NCBI GenBank assembly: GCA_027075325.1
Contig: JALTBN010000092.1
Span: 1,487-54,678, forward strand
Origin: Thermococcus sp.
GTDB taxonomy: Archaea; Methanobacteriota_B; Thermococci; Thermococcales; Thermococcaceae
Length of the DNA: 53,192 nucleotides
Direction of reading: 5' to 3'
Position numbers and translations under genes: made by a program. Shown in pieces: positions 44,598 to 51,515 of this stretch; position 1 is the stretch's first letter, and each line of letters begins with the position of its first letter. The notes under the pieces were generated by a model. It saw only the letters and a program-made list of their open reading frames with translations. It did not search any database and was not told where the DNA came from.

Positions 44598-45665
44598 ATG
44601 GCTATACGGGCATGGGGCCGTGGGGTAGCTTGGCCTATCCTTCCGGCTTCGGGAGCCGGCTCTTTTAACGAACAAAGCTCGGACACCCAAAAACAAGCCA
44701 AAAGGGGACAAAGTGAGCCTCTAACCGAAGACGTTTTTACAAAGGCTTTACGCCAAAACAAGCCAGAACCACAGCGTTCGGCAACCCATGAGAACACCCT
44801 AAACGACCTATGGCGCCAGCATAAAGACGAGTTCAAAGAATTCCTCAAGGTAGGAGCACCACCAAAATATAAACCCGTATCAGCAGGAACCCAAAAAGAC
44901 TACCTGAACGCCTTAACCAAATTCTTCAAAGACTTTAAAATAACCGACTGGAGAGCCTTAAGGGACGCACTCCTAAAACGCAACATGCCAAAACAATTAG
45001 TTAACGGCCTCGGAAAATTCCTTGGCTTCCTCAGTTATTACGAATACATTACACCCGAAGAAGAGCAGAGATGGCGCAAAGGCATCATGAGGAAAAGGAG
45101 CGAGATAAAACCCTCGGCAAAATTCGAAAAGGCAAAACTCCCCAACCTGAAAAAAGGCTACAAAAAGCTAATCAACATGGAGAAGTTAAGCGAGGAAGAT
45201 AAGTTAGGAAACGAACTCCTCTTTAAGTTCATGTTCTACACCGGCCAAAGGATGGAACACTCTTTAGAGATACTAAAGACCCTCCAGAAAGACCCAGGTA
45301 AACTCCACTTCGAAGACAATATAGCATGGACTAACGCGGAATTCGTGAGCAAAGGCAAAAAGAGAAGCTTCATCGCCGTGATGCCTCGCGAGTTCGGAGA
45401 ATATCTGAAAGCCAACATCAAAAAGGCAAAACTTAGGGGTTATGAAACGTATAAGGCACGCTTCCAAGACAACGGGTTAAACGCAACCGCGATAAGGACA
45501 TGGTTCTCTACCTTCCTCGTCGAGAACAAAGTTCCGACCGAGATCGTGAACTTCCTCACCGGGAAAGTCCCGGAGAGTGTTCTGGCCAAGCACTATCTCG
45601 ACCTTAACCGGCTGGCAAAAGAAGAGTATAAGAAAATAGCGGGGAAATTCCCCGAACTTGATTAA
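44598..45665 (+). CDS. SSV-type integrase, C-terminal part int(C), fused to tRNA-Pro 5' half
   Basis: The tyrosine recombinase part is visible: R218 in TGQRMEHSL, a Lys-rich turn SKGKKRSF near 253, R300 in ATAIRTWF and the nucleophile Y333 in AKHYLDL (numbered from ATG 44598). The first translated residues after AIRA are GRGVAWPILPASGAG, which is the tRNA-Pro sequence read as codons. In circular form the N-terminus would come from the far end of the element, so here only int(C) exists. There is no ribosome binding site before ATG 44598; expression in the integrated state is doubtful. The other half should lie beyond the right edge. Confidence 0.88.
   Translation: MAIRAWGRGVAWPILPASGAGSFNEQSSDTQKQAKRGQSEPLTEDVFTKALRQNKPEPQRSATHENTLNDLWRQHKDEFKEFLKVGAPPKYKPVSAGTQKDYLNALTKFFKDFKITDWRALRDALLKRNMPKQLVNGLGKFLGFLSYYEYITPEEEQRWRKGIMRKRSEIKPSAKFEKAKLPNLKKGYKKLINMEKLSEEDKLGNELLFKFMFYTGQRMEHSLEILKTLQKDPGKLHFEDNIAWTNAEFVSKGKKRSFIAVMPREFGEYLKANIKKAKLRGYETYKARFQDNGLNATAIRTWFSTFLVENKVPTEIVNFLTGKVPESVLAKHYLDLNRLAKEEYKKIAGKFPELD
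44614..44659 (+). other. 5' half of tRNA-Pro(CGG): left attachment site
   Basis: GGGGCCG begins a tRNA with D stem GGGT/ATCC and anticodon stem CCGGC/GCCGG around loop TTCGGGA (anticodon CGG). A TATA box (ATTTATAAG, 44577-44585) sits at the right distance upstream. After GCCGG the tRNA stops and is replaced by element sequence (CTCTTTTAACG). No T arm or acceptor 3' strand follows. The intact gene should be restored at the other end of the element, outside this window. Confidence 0.85.
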
Positions 45666-46165
45666 ACCTTTCCTTTTTTATAAAGCTCAATGAACTCTTT
45701 TGGGGTGAGAATGTAGAACTCATGCCGACCGAGTTTGAACCGTTTATTCCTATCCCTGATTCCTAAGAGGTGCCTCCGGTCGTAGGTTATCAGAAACTCG
45801 GCCTTTGAATTATACACCACGTCTAAGAAGGGAATGTCCTTTGGATCACGAACCTTCTCAAGGAGAGTTTTGGACTTTTTGAAAGAGCGCTTTATCGGAA
45901 CTCTCTTGGATAACATCTTCATTGAATCAACGTAACCCTCCGCCTCCTGGAGGGATAAGTATCTAAGCGCCTTTTTTGAGAGAAGCTTTGCCTGATACTC
46001 CTGTAAAGTTTCCCGCGAGACATAGTTGTTTATCCTCCCCAACGCAAGAAGTTCTAAGACCTCAAAGGCATATCCTTTGGTGGAGATTGCACCTGAAAAG
46101 AGAACCGAGGTATCAATGACTACTCCAGGCCGAGTTTCTTCAGCTTTCTCTCTAACATTTCCCAT
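45662..46165 (-). CDS. PIN-domain ribonuclease, probable toxin of the provirus
   Basis: The 167-residue protein has intact PIN acidic residues: D18 in VIDTSVLFSG, Glu in LQEYQAK and the Asp pair in DPKDIPFLDVV, with a late ITYDRRHL. It lies at the end of the minus-strand gene block and overlaps the antitoxin-like gene by 46 bases. It converges with int(C), and both stop within a few bases. It could hold the provirus in the host as an addiction module. ATG 46165 has GGAGATTAAGAA upstream. Confidence 0.85.
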   Translation of the reverse strand: MGNVREKAEETRPGVVIDTSVLFSGAISTKGYAFEVLELLALGRINNYVSRETLQEYQAKLLSKKALRYLSLQEAEGYVDSMKMLSKRVPIKRSFKKSKTLLEKVRDPKDIPFLDVVYNSKAEFLITYDRRHLLGIRDRNKRFKLGRHEFYILTPKEFIELYKKGKV

Positions 46166-46476
46166 TTCTTAATCTCCTCCTCGGCCTCATAGTAGAGTTT
46201 AACAGCTTCAGACTCGCTTATGCTTCTCTTTCCTTTTTGAGAGAGGATAAAATCCCTTGCCTTTTTCTTGGTCATCTTCTTGCTGGATTTCTTTATCTTC
46301 GCAAGGTTAGCCTTCCACTCGTAATACTCAATAAGCTCCCTGGGGGAGACTCCGGCGGCCTTTGCAACCTCTTCAATGAGGAGTTTAACACCCTCCGAGT
46401 TCTTCACGCTAACGGCCATTCTCCACACCATTCCCCTCTTCGCCTTCCCGCTCTTAAGGTTAACCCTACTCGCCAA
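46120..46476 (-). CDS. Antitoxin-like partner of the PIN protein, about 118 aa
   Basis: The helical, Lys/Glu-rich protein begins SRVNLKSGKAKRG followed by AVSVKNSEGVKLLIEEVAKA, with KKKARDFILSQKG and a charged tail WEMLERKLKKLGLE. It precedes and overlaps the PIN gene, the usual antitoxin position. TTG 46476 follows GGGTGGTCAAG; ATG 46416 is an alternative. Both lie downstream of the discoidin gene stop, so the pair may be transcribed with the virion genes. Confidence 0.7.
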   Translation of the reverse strand: MASRVNLKSGKAKRGMVWRMAVSVKNSEGVKLLIEEVAKAAGVSPRELIEYYEWKANLAKIKKSSKKMTKKKARDFILSQKGKRSISESEAVKLYYEAEEEIKKWEMLERKLKKLGLE

Positions 46477-46504
46477 CTTGACCACCCAAAAAAGGAGGAA
46501 AACA

Positions 46505-47722
46505 TCAGTCAGGAACCTTAAAGTCGATGTACTCTCTAAGCTCCTCAATCAACTCAAGTATATCCTTCTTAGTCAGCCGAGACTTCTTTTTCTTATCATT
46601 AATCTTCTGATTCAGTCTCTTCTTCCTGTGAGACCCGCGCACCGCGGCAATTCTTGGTGTTATTCCAGTCCCTTTTGACATTGCTCTCATGAATGAACTA
46701 AAGAACGCTCCCTCTCTCCACGGCTCGGGACCAGAACCGTGGCCGTGCTCGGCCGCGACTCTATCCGTGATCCTGCTGTAGTACTGGAACTCCGCAACCT
46801 CAACCGGATTTGAACCCTGGTCGTCAAGGTAAAGGCGCAGGTACCTCGCATAAACTGCCGGCCAGCTGTACTCAGTCCAGTCATTAGCCGTTGGGGAGGA
46901 TGTTGCAGTGTAAACGTCCACCCAAGTGGAACCGTCTGTGCTCGCTTGAATGCGGTACTTGTTCGGCACGTTGGAACCCCAATAAATCCTCGCTCCGCCG
47001 ATTATGCTGTTGCTCCCAGCGTCAATCTGAATCCACTCGCCGGCGTTAGCGGAGGATGGTTTCCAAGTGGTTGAAGTGTCATTATCAATTGTGTTCTCAT
47101 AGCGGTGGAGATATGGATTAGTCGTAACATAATCAACCCATAGCTCGTGGGTGCCATAGTATCCTGTTGAATAATAAAACTGAATTAATACAGTGTATGT
47201 CCCTATAATGTTTGAGACATCAAGAGTTAACTGCGTGAAACTTCCAGGATTGCTAACGGAGGTGGATGCTATCGTATTGCCAGAAGCATCTACAACCTTT
47301 AGGTACACAGTGGGGGTAACACTTGAGTTACTGCTCGAAACCTTCACGTATGCACTAATGATTGAAATCTTAGATAGGTCTAAAGTCTTTTTTATTCCAA
47401 AATTAAGGGGATATGCTGAATTTGAAGAACTTGAAATTGAGATATGTAACGAGTATGCTCCATCTACATATGTGGAAGAGTCATAGTCATATGAGAGTGA
47501 AAAGTCTGAATTGTTGTTGAAGGGGGTCCATGATGTGGAGTTTTCAAAGGAGTCATCTACAACCGTCTTTGATGTGTCTGGTGTGGTGTCAAAAGAGCTT
47601 GCAGAGGCTCCAGTTGGGATGATGTAATCGCTCACCGCTGGTTCTGGGAGCTTTACATACCCTTTAGGAATGATAATGACTCCATCTTTGTTCAGCTGTC
47701 CAGGGAATGGTTTAAACGGCAT
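46505..47722 (-). CDS. Discoidin (F5/8 type C) domain protein, probable viral spike or receptor-binding protein
   Basis: The 405-residue protein starts MPFKPFPGQLNKDGVIIIPK. Residues about 45-195 form a Ser/Asn/Thr-rich beta domain resembling a carbohydrate-binding module (DSFENSTSWTP, YSLHISISSSSNS). Residues about 200-325 form a discoidin domain (DNDTSTTWKPSS, YRIQASTDGSTWVDVY, YARYLRLYLDDQGSN, VEVAEFQYY). The last 75 residues are basic and helical. The middle is AT-rich relative to the gene ends, suggesting domain exchange. Such domains bind surface sugars, so host attachment is the natural role. ATG 47722 follows GAGGTGGTGAAG. Confidence 0.85.
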   Translation of the reverse strand: MPFKPFPGQLNKDGVIIIPKGYVKLPEPAVSDYIIPTGASASSFDTTPDTSKTVVDDSFENSTSWTPFNNNSDFSLSYDYDSSTYVDGAYSLHISISSSSNSAYPLNFGIKKTLDLSKISIISAYVKVSSSNSSVTPTVYLKVVDASGNTIASTSVSNPGSFTQLTLDVSNIIGTYTVLIQFYYSTGYYGTHELWVDYVTTNPYLHRYENTIDNDTSTTWKPSSANAGEWIQIDAGSNSIIGGARIYWGSNVPNKYRIQASTDGSTWVDVYTATSSPTANDWTEYSWPAVYARYLRLYLDDQGSNPVEVAEFQYYSRITDRVAAEHGHGSGPEPWREGAFFSSFMRAMSKGTGITPRIAAVRGSHRKKRLNQKINDKKKKSRLTKKDILELIEELREYIDFKVPD

Positions 47723-47732
47723 CTTCACCACC

Positions 47733-48143
47733 TCACTTAGCAACTACCATAATAGTGATTGTGTCAGTCCCGGCTGTTCCAGCCGCGTCTGTTCTAACCT
47801 TCACGTACCGTGAAGCGTTAAAGAATCCCTCGTTAAGTTCAGTAACCCCGCTCCAGCTATGCGCTCCAGTAATCCAGTTAGTGCCGTCCTGTGAGACATC
47901 AAGGTAAACGTTCGTTGCAGTAGTTGCTCTCACGTAAACCTCTAAAAGTGTCCTGTTCTCAGTGTCGAGAGTTACTTCCTGCGCTGTGCTCTCATCAGCG
48001 TTCCATACTGACGCGAATTTAACAGGGTTTCCTGTCGTGGGGTCTATCGTGTCTTCAGCTTTTGCAGGTTTAACATCTCCAGCTACTTCGGTATAGTTTA
48101 ACTGTGAGAAGTCTTTTCTACCTCTTAATGCTTTAACCGGCAT
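47733..48143 (-). CDS. Small beta-rich provirus protein, 136 aa
   Basis: After a short basic start (MPVKALRGRKDFSQLNYTEV) the protein is beta-rich: EVTLDTENRTLLEVYVRATT, then VYLDVSQDGTNWITG and YVKVRTDAAGTAGTD. The SQDGTNW turn recalls the discoidin STDGSTW of the neighbour, and the fold may be a small jelly roll. It is a candidate vertex or decoration protein. Start ATG 48143 follows GGGGGTGATTGA. Confidence 0.75.
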   Translation of the reverse strand: MPVKALRGRKDFSQLNYTEVAGDVKPAKAEDTIDPTTGNPVKFASVWNADESTAQEVTLDTENRTLLEVYVRATTATNVYLDVSQDGTNWITGAHSWSGVTELNEGFFNASRYVKVRTDAAGTAGTDTITIMVVAK

Positions 48144-48515
48144 TCAATCACCCCCATTGAGCCACCTGAGGATAGAGATCTCCTCCTCGGTGAGGATTTC
48201 GAGGTAACCGGTTACGTAATGGTCATTAGTGTCATAATTCACGCCAAAGATTTTCATCTTTCCCTGTCTGACAGGTAGAATCGAATACCAAAAGTCTAAG
48301 TTGCTGTCATCCCCAGTAAAGTACCTCTCCAGTCCAGTATCCTTTGGGATCCTCTTTCCATCCTCAGTTTCCAACCTGATCCCACAGGTGAGGCTCCATC
48401 CAGCTGGAATGTCTATGTAAATGTGGGTAATGTACCCATCTGGAACCTCAAACTCTCCGAGTTGCGTATCCGTCTCGGTGTTCGCAGGAAGTTTAATTGT
48501 AAATGGGAAAATCAT
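48144..48515 (-). CDS. Beta-rich provirus protein, 123 aa
   Basis: The sequence MIFPFTIKLPANTETDTQLG, then YITHIYIDIPAGWSLTCGI and KMKIFGVNYDTNDHYVTGYL shows regular beta strands, consistent with a single beta-sandwich. It contains one Cys and no membrane helix. Position between the basic protein and the 136-residue protein suggests a virion part, such as a penton. This is inference from order and predicted fold. ATG 48515 overlaps the previous stop by four bases. Confidence 0.72.
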   Translation of the reverse strand: MIFPFTIKLPANTETDTQLGEFEVPDGYITHIYIDIPAGWSLTCGIRLETEDGKRIPKDTGLERYFTGDDSNLDFWYSILPVRQGKMKIFGVNYDTNDHYVTGYLEILTEEEISILRWLNGGD

Positions 48516-48808
48516 TCTCTCACCTCCTCCATCAACTTCTTAATCCGCCTCCTAATCCTCTGGAGGGTAGAATTTGAAAGGTGCTGAATCTTTGAATTGT
48601 TCTTTTTGAAGCTGAGGCGGTAGAGGAGTAAAAGCCTCCCGCGCGCCGTCCTCGCAGTAATCTTTCCCTTCCTCCAGTCTCTCTCAATAGCCTTCATGAT
48701 GTCATAGAACTCGCTCGCGCTGTCCAGGCCTTTCTTTCCCCTATCCTTTACCCGCTTTCCAAGATATTTATAACGCCGGGAGTGAGTCCCGGCATTCCTC
48801 TTTTTCAT
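48512..48808 (-). CDS. Highly basic provirus protein, 98 aa
   Basis: The protein is about one third Lys/Arg and helical, for example MKKRNAGTHSRRYKYLGKRV and RIRRRIKKLMEEVRE. It has no Cys and no membrane segment. DNA or RNA binding is likely; it could condense the genome or regulate. It overlaps genes on both sides by four bases (ATGA), so it is translated in series with them. Confidence 0.75.
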   Translation of the reverse strand: MKKRNAGTHSRRYKYLGKRVKDRGKKGLDSASEFYDIMKAIERDWRKGKITARTARGRLLLLYRLSFKKNNSKIQHLSNSTLQRIRRRIKKLMEEVRE

Positions 48809-49008
48809 CCTCTCACCCCGTTTAGCTTTCCCTCAAGCCGGGAAAGACGGTTCTCATGATTGTACAAACGCTCCTCCATCTCGTCCAGCTTCGTTGAAAT
48901 AGTCTTTAACTGTCGCTCGTTTGCTTTTGACGTGGTATAAGCTGTCAAAACTGCTGTAACAATTGCAGTAACCGACGCGCTGGCAAGTTGGAGGCTGATA
49001 GTGTCCAT
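48805..49008 (-). CDS. Membrane plus coiled-coil provirus protein, 67 aa
   Basis: One N-terminal membrane helix (residues about 6-26: LQLASASVTAIVTAVLTAYT) is followed by a coiled coil with heptads (LKTISTKLDEMEERLYNHEN, RLSRLEGKLNG). The shape is that of a small membrane-tethered trimer or holin-like protein. ATG 49008 follows AGAGGTGAGAAC. Confidence 0.75.
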   Translation of the reverse strand: MDTISLQLASASVTAIVTAVLTAYTTSKANERQLKTISTKLDEMEERLYNHENRLSRLEGKLNGVRG

Positions 49009-49012
49009 GTTC

Positions 49013-50080
49013 TCACCTCTTGAGGAACATCAGTACAATGAACCCGACTACTGCGAGTTTGATGAGTGTGTCCTTATCCAGGCTCTGAACCGTAGAAACT
49101 GCTTTTTCAACGTCTGCGCTCGTTATCGCCACCTTCACAGTCTGTGGCTTCGGTGCCGGTGTTGAAGTAGGCTTAGGCTCATACTTGGGAATGATAGACT
49201 GAGGTTTCGGCTTTGGAGGATCAGGCTTTTTAACCTCCTGCGGCTTTGGTTCGGGAGGTTTAGGCTGTGGAACGGTCTTTACCCCCGTGTCCTTCTCAAT
49301 CTTCTCCTGCACGGGATTAGCCTCTGGCTTGGGTTTAGGTTTTGGAAGCTCAGGAGGTTTAAATCTCTGAATCGGCTTCGGAGGCTCGGCCTCATGAACG
49401 TCAATAATGTTATTGACGTTAATACGGTGGTTAGCAATCAATGCGTAAATGACACCCCCACCAGCTCTTAGCGTTGTAAACCCTGTACCGTCCTTATACT
49501 TCACTTCAACATACTTCAACGACAGAAGCTTACGCGGATTGGCTTTCACCTGTTCCAGGAGTGATGACGGTTTTGGCGTCGGTTTAGGCTGGACTGGCTT
49601 AGGAACCGGTGTCGTGGGTTCTGGCTTCGGCTTCAACTGGGGGATTGAAGTAATCGTTACTTCCTTCGGCTCAGGGTTTGATACTGGAGATTTCGGCTGT
49701 GCAACAGGTTTTGGTGGCAATACTCTATGGCCTATCCAGGGTTTCCCCTGCTGCCTTACATTAGACATCACAGATTCCGGTTTAGGAACAGACTTCGGCT
49801 GTAGTCTTGGGGAAGGTATTGAGAATGATCCCGGTTCAATCTTCACGATTTTATACTTCCCTTTCCATTTCCCATCCCTTATGTACTTCGCAGCCATCCA
49901 CCCTGGCATTGAAACCCCAGATTTTATCCCTGGTTTCCACTCATACTCCAACTTCACACGCGGAAGTCTCTTTATCGCTTCAATGTTGTATGGATCTATC
50001 ACATCAGGCTCCGCTGGGATTCTTTTCACAGGTAAAACGTGCTGGAACCCAGCACCCGGTGCAATAGCAAATCCTACCAT
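49013..50080 (-). CDS. Pro/Lys-rich membrane-anchored provirus protein, 355 aa
   Basis: Residues 1-90 form a small folded part (MVGFAIAPGAGFQHVLPVKR, WMAAKYIRDGKWKGKYKIVK). Two long low-complexity stretches of Pro-Lys-Pro repeats follow, separated by a short domain around LLSLKYVEVKYKDGTGFTTL. The C-terminus is one membrane helix, DKDTLIKLAVVGFIVLMFLKR. Such stalk-plus-anchor architecture suggests a virion spike stem or a membrane-spanning vertex protein. The terminal helix resembles the neighbouring 33-residue peptide. Confidence 0.8.
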   Translation of the reverse strand: MVGFAIAPGAGFQHVLPVKRIPAEPDVIDPYNIEAIKRLPRVKLEYEWKPGIKSGVSMPGWMAAKYIRDGKWKGKYKIVKIEPGSFSIPSPRLQPKSVPKPESVMSNVRQQGKPWIGHRVLPPKPVAQPKSPVSNPEPKEVTITSIPQLKPKPEPTTPVPKPVQPKPTPKPSSLLEQVKANPRKLLSLKYVEVKYKDGTGFTTLRAGGGVIYALIANHRINVNNIIDVHEAEPPKPIQRFKPPELPKPKPKPEANPVQEKIEKDTGVKTVPQPKPPEPKPQEVKKPDPPKPKPQSIIPKYEPKPTSTPAPKPQTVKVAITSADVEKAVSTVQSLDKDTLIKLAVVGFIVLMFLKR

Positions 50081-50086
50081 CTCTCA

Positions 50087-50188
50087 TCACCTTACCCTGT
50101 CGATAAACTTCTTGAACTCCACCTGAAACGCAACCCAGAGAACGAACAAAACCGCCGCCTGAACCAACGTCTCCTTATCCAACTTCAT
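50087..50188 (-). CDS. 33-residue single-helix membrane peptide (first copy)
   Basis: MKLDKETLVQAAVLFVLWVA is followed by FQVEFKKFIDRVR, so the peptide is one membrane helix with a charged tail. ATG 50188 follows GGGGTGAGAGG. The LDKETL start matches LDKDTL before the terminal helix of the next gene. It is below common gene-finder limits but has a good binding site and fits the tight gene spacing. Confidence 0.7.
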   Translation of the reverse strand: MKLDKETLVQAAVLFVLWVAFQVEFKKFIDRVR

Positions 50189-50192
50189 CCTC

Positions 50193-51104
50193 TCACCCCA
50201 TGAAAATTCTCCGCCGAGGATCAACCGGGAGAACATGTTTGACCGGCTCATTCTTCGAATACTTCTTAGCCACCGCATTCCAGCGCATACCGTACAGTTT
50301 CGCAAGCTCAGAAGTGCTGTAATTGTGAACCACAACCTGAGAATTCTGTTTGGCCTTACACTTCTCATAAAGCTCTCTCAGTTCCTCATCGCTCATCTTC
50401 GCGGCTTTTTCAGGAGTAACGATACATTCAAGATCAGGTTTTCCCGCGGAAAGCTGGTAAGTGCTCTGGTACTGCTCCTGTTTCTTCTTCAACTCTCTTC
50501 CGTATGCAACTATCGCGTCAAGACTCATACTGTTAGGATCCTTTCCTGAAGCCTTCAGCGCAGTCTTGACTCCCGTAAGCCACGCAGAGAAGACAGCGTA
50601 ATCATCGAACCCGTACTTCCTCGCCAGGCACTCTTCCTTAGTCAGAAGCTGGTTCCCAGCATAAGGACACTTAACCAGGTTGTTCTTGACCGTCTCAATA
50701 TAAGTTCCTCCCGCAAAAGTCTTAGACTCGCCAGGCTTTATTGTAGTTCCATACTTGTGAATCCCTCTCTCGCGGTCAATCTTCGCGTTCCCCGGCTCCC
50801 ACTCAGCACCGCCGTAATGGAGATCGCTCATTGCAGTGTTGTATTCTGGAGTATTAGTCTTTCCTGTTAGAACCCCTTTGGCTACCGTCCCGATGTCTTC
50901 CGCTGTTTCTTTTGCCTTTTCAGGCAGGTCGGAAGGGTTTAGATAATCCCCCGCTTCTTTCAGCTTTTCCTCGATTTTCTTCCCCCAGTCTTTGAACATG
51001 CCGAACATCTTGTAGAGAACGTAGATTATAGCCAGGAAAGAGATGAAGTAAAGCACTATCTGGAGGATTGAACCATACCCCTCAAAACTCTTATTCACGT
51101 TCAT
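50193..51104 (-). CDS. Membrane-anchored provirus protein, 303 aa
   Basis: An N-terminal membrane helix (residues about 12-35, ILQIVLYFISFLAIIYVLYK) is followed by a soluble, mainly helical region of about 260 residues. Four Cys lie near LVKCPYAG, EECLARK, LECIV and YEKCKAK and may pair. The C-terminus reads VKHVLPVDPRRRIFMG. No enzymatic motif is recognised; an internal virion membrane protein is plausible. ATG 51104 follows GGGAGGCTTTCAA; an upstream TTG has no site. Confidence 0.75.
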   Translation of the reverse strand: MNVNKSFEGYGSILQIVLYFISFLAIIYVLYKMFGMFKDWGKKIEEKLKEAGDYLNPSDLPEKAKETAEDIGTVAKGVLTGKTNTPEYNTAMSDLHYGGAEWEPGNAKIDRERGIHKYGTTIKPGESKTFAGGTYIETVKNNLVKCPYAGNQLLTKEECLARKYGFDDYAVFSAWLTGVKTALKASGKDPNSMSLDAIVAYGRELKKKQEQYQSTYQLSAGKPDLECIVTPEKAAKMSDEELRELYEKCKAKQNSQVVVHNYSTSELAKLYGMRWNAVAKKYSKNEPVKHVLPVDPRRRIFMG

Positions 51105-51145
51105 TTGAAAGCCTCCCAAAAAGTGTTAGAAACAAAGTGAGAAGG

Positions 51146-51229
51146 TCAACGCCTTCCCCTGCTGCTCCTGTGCTTCTTCCTATGAGTCGTTTTCTTCCTC
51201 CCATGACTGGATCTCCGCTTCCTCGCCAT
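51146..51229 (-). CDS. 27-residue Arg/Lys/His-rich peptide (protamine-like)
   Basis: The frame reads MARKRRSSHGRKKTTHRKKH then RSSRGRR. It has 9 Arg, 5 Lys and 3 His among 27 residues and no acidic or aromatic residue. A GGCGGTGATG site precedes the ATG, and the frame lies 10 bases after the stop of the two-helix protein within the structural gene block. Small Arg-rich core peptides that condense DNA are known from adenovirus (mu), another double-jelly-roll virus. The role here is inference. Confidence 0.6.
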   Translation of the reverse strand: MARKRRSSHGRKKTTHRKKHRSSRGRR

Positions 51230-51239
51230 CATCACCGCC

Positions 51240-51461
51240 TCACTGGTTTTCCTCTTCCAGATCCTTACTCAGCTCGATCCCGATTCCCGCGCTGAGTCCT
51301 GCGACCCAGCCGAAGATCCCGGAGTAAACCGGGTTCATGACGGTAGTGTTCCCAACACCGTTAATGACGACCATTCCGAGGTACAGGACAACAAACAGGA
51401 GGATCCCAATCAGGTTCCCCACGAAAGTCGCTCTAATTATTCTCGCACCAACTTTCGCCAT
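51240..51461 (-). CDS. Two-helix membrane protein of the provirus, 73 aa
   Basis: Two hydrophobic helices (residues about 14-36, VGNLIGILLFVVLYLGMVVI, and about 44-64) are linked by a short loop with a sequon, NTT. The C-terminus is acidic (KDLEEENQ). ATG 51461 follows GGAGGTGAGTGAG; the in-frame GTG three codons earlier is part of that site. Position directly after the capsid gene suggests a virion membrane protein. Confidence 0.8.
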   Translation of the reverse strand: MAKVGARIIRATFVGNLIGILLFVVLYLGMVVINGVGNTTVMNPVYSGIFGWVAGLSAGIGIELSKDLEEENQ

Positions 51462-51515
51462 CTCACTCACCTCCTTTCATAATGATTTAAGCCTCTGATT
51501 AAAGAAGAGAAGAAA

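Noticed and set aside
49150..49800. Repeat array resembling CRISPR in the Pro-Lys repeat region
   Set aside because: The repeats are short, imperfect codon repeats inside a coding frame, without regular spacers; no CRISPR array was seen anywhere in the window.
49449..50126. Plus-strand frame opposite the Pro-Lys-rich provirus gene
   Set aside because: It is the complement of a repetitive Pro/Lys coding stretch, gives Gly/Phe-rich sequence without a ribosome binding site and opposes the direction of the gene block.
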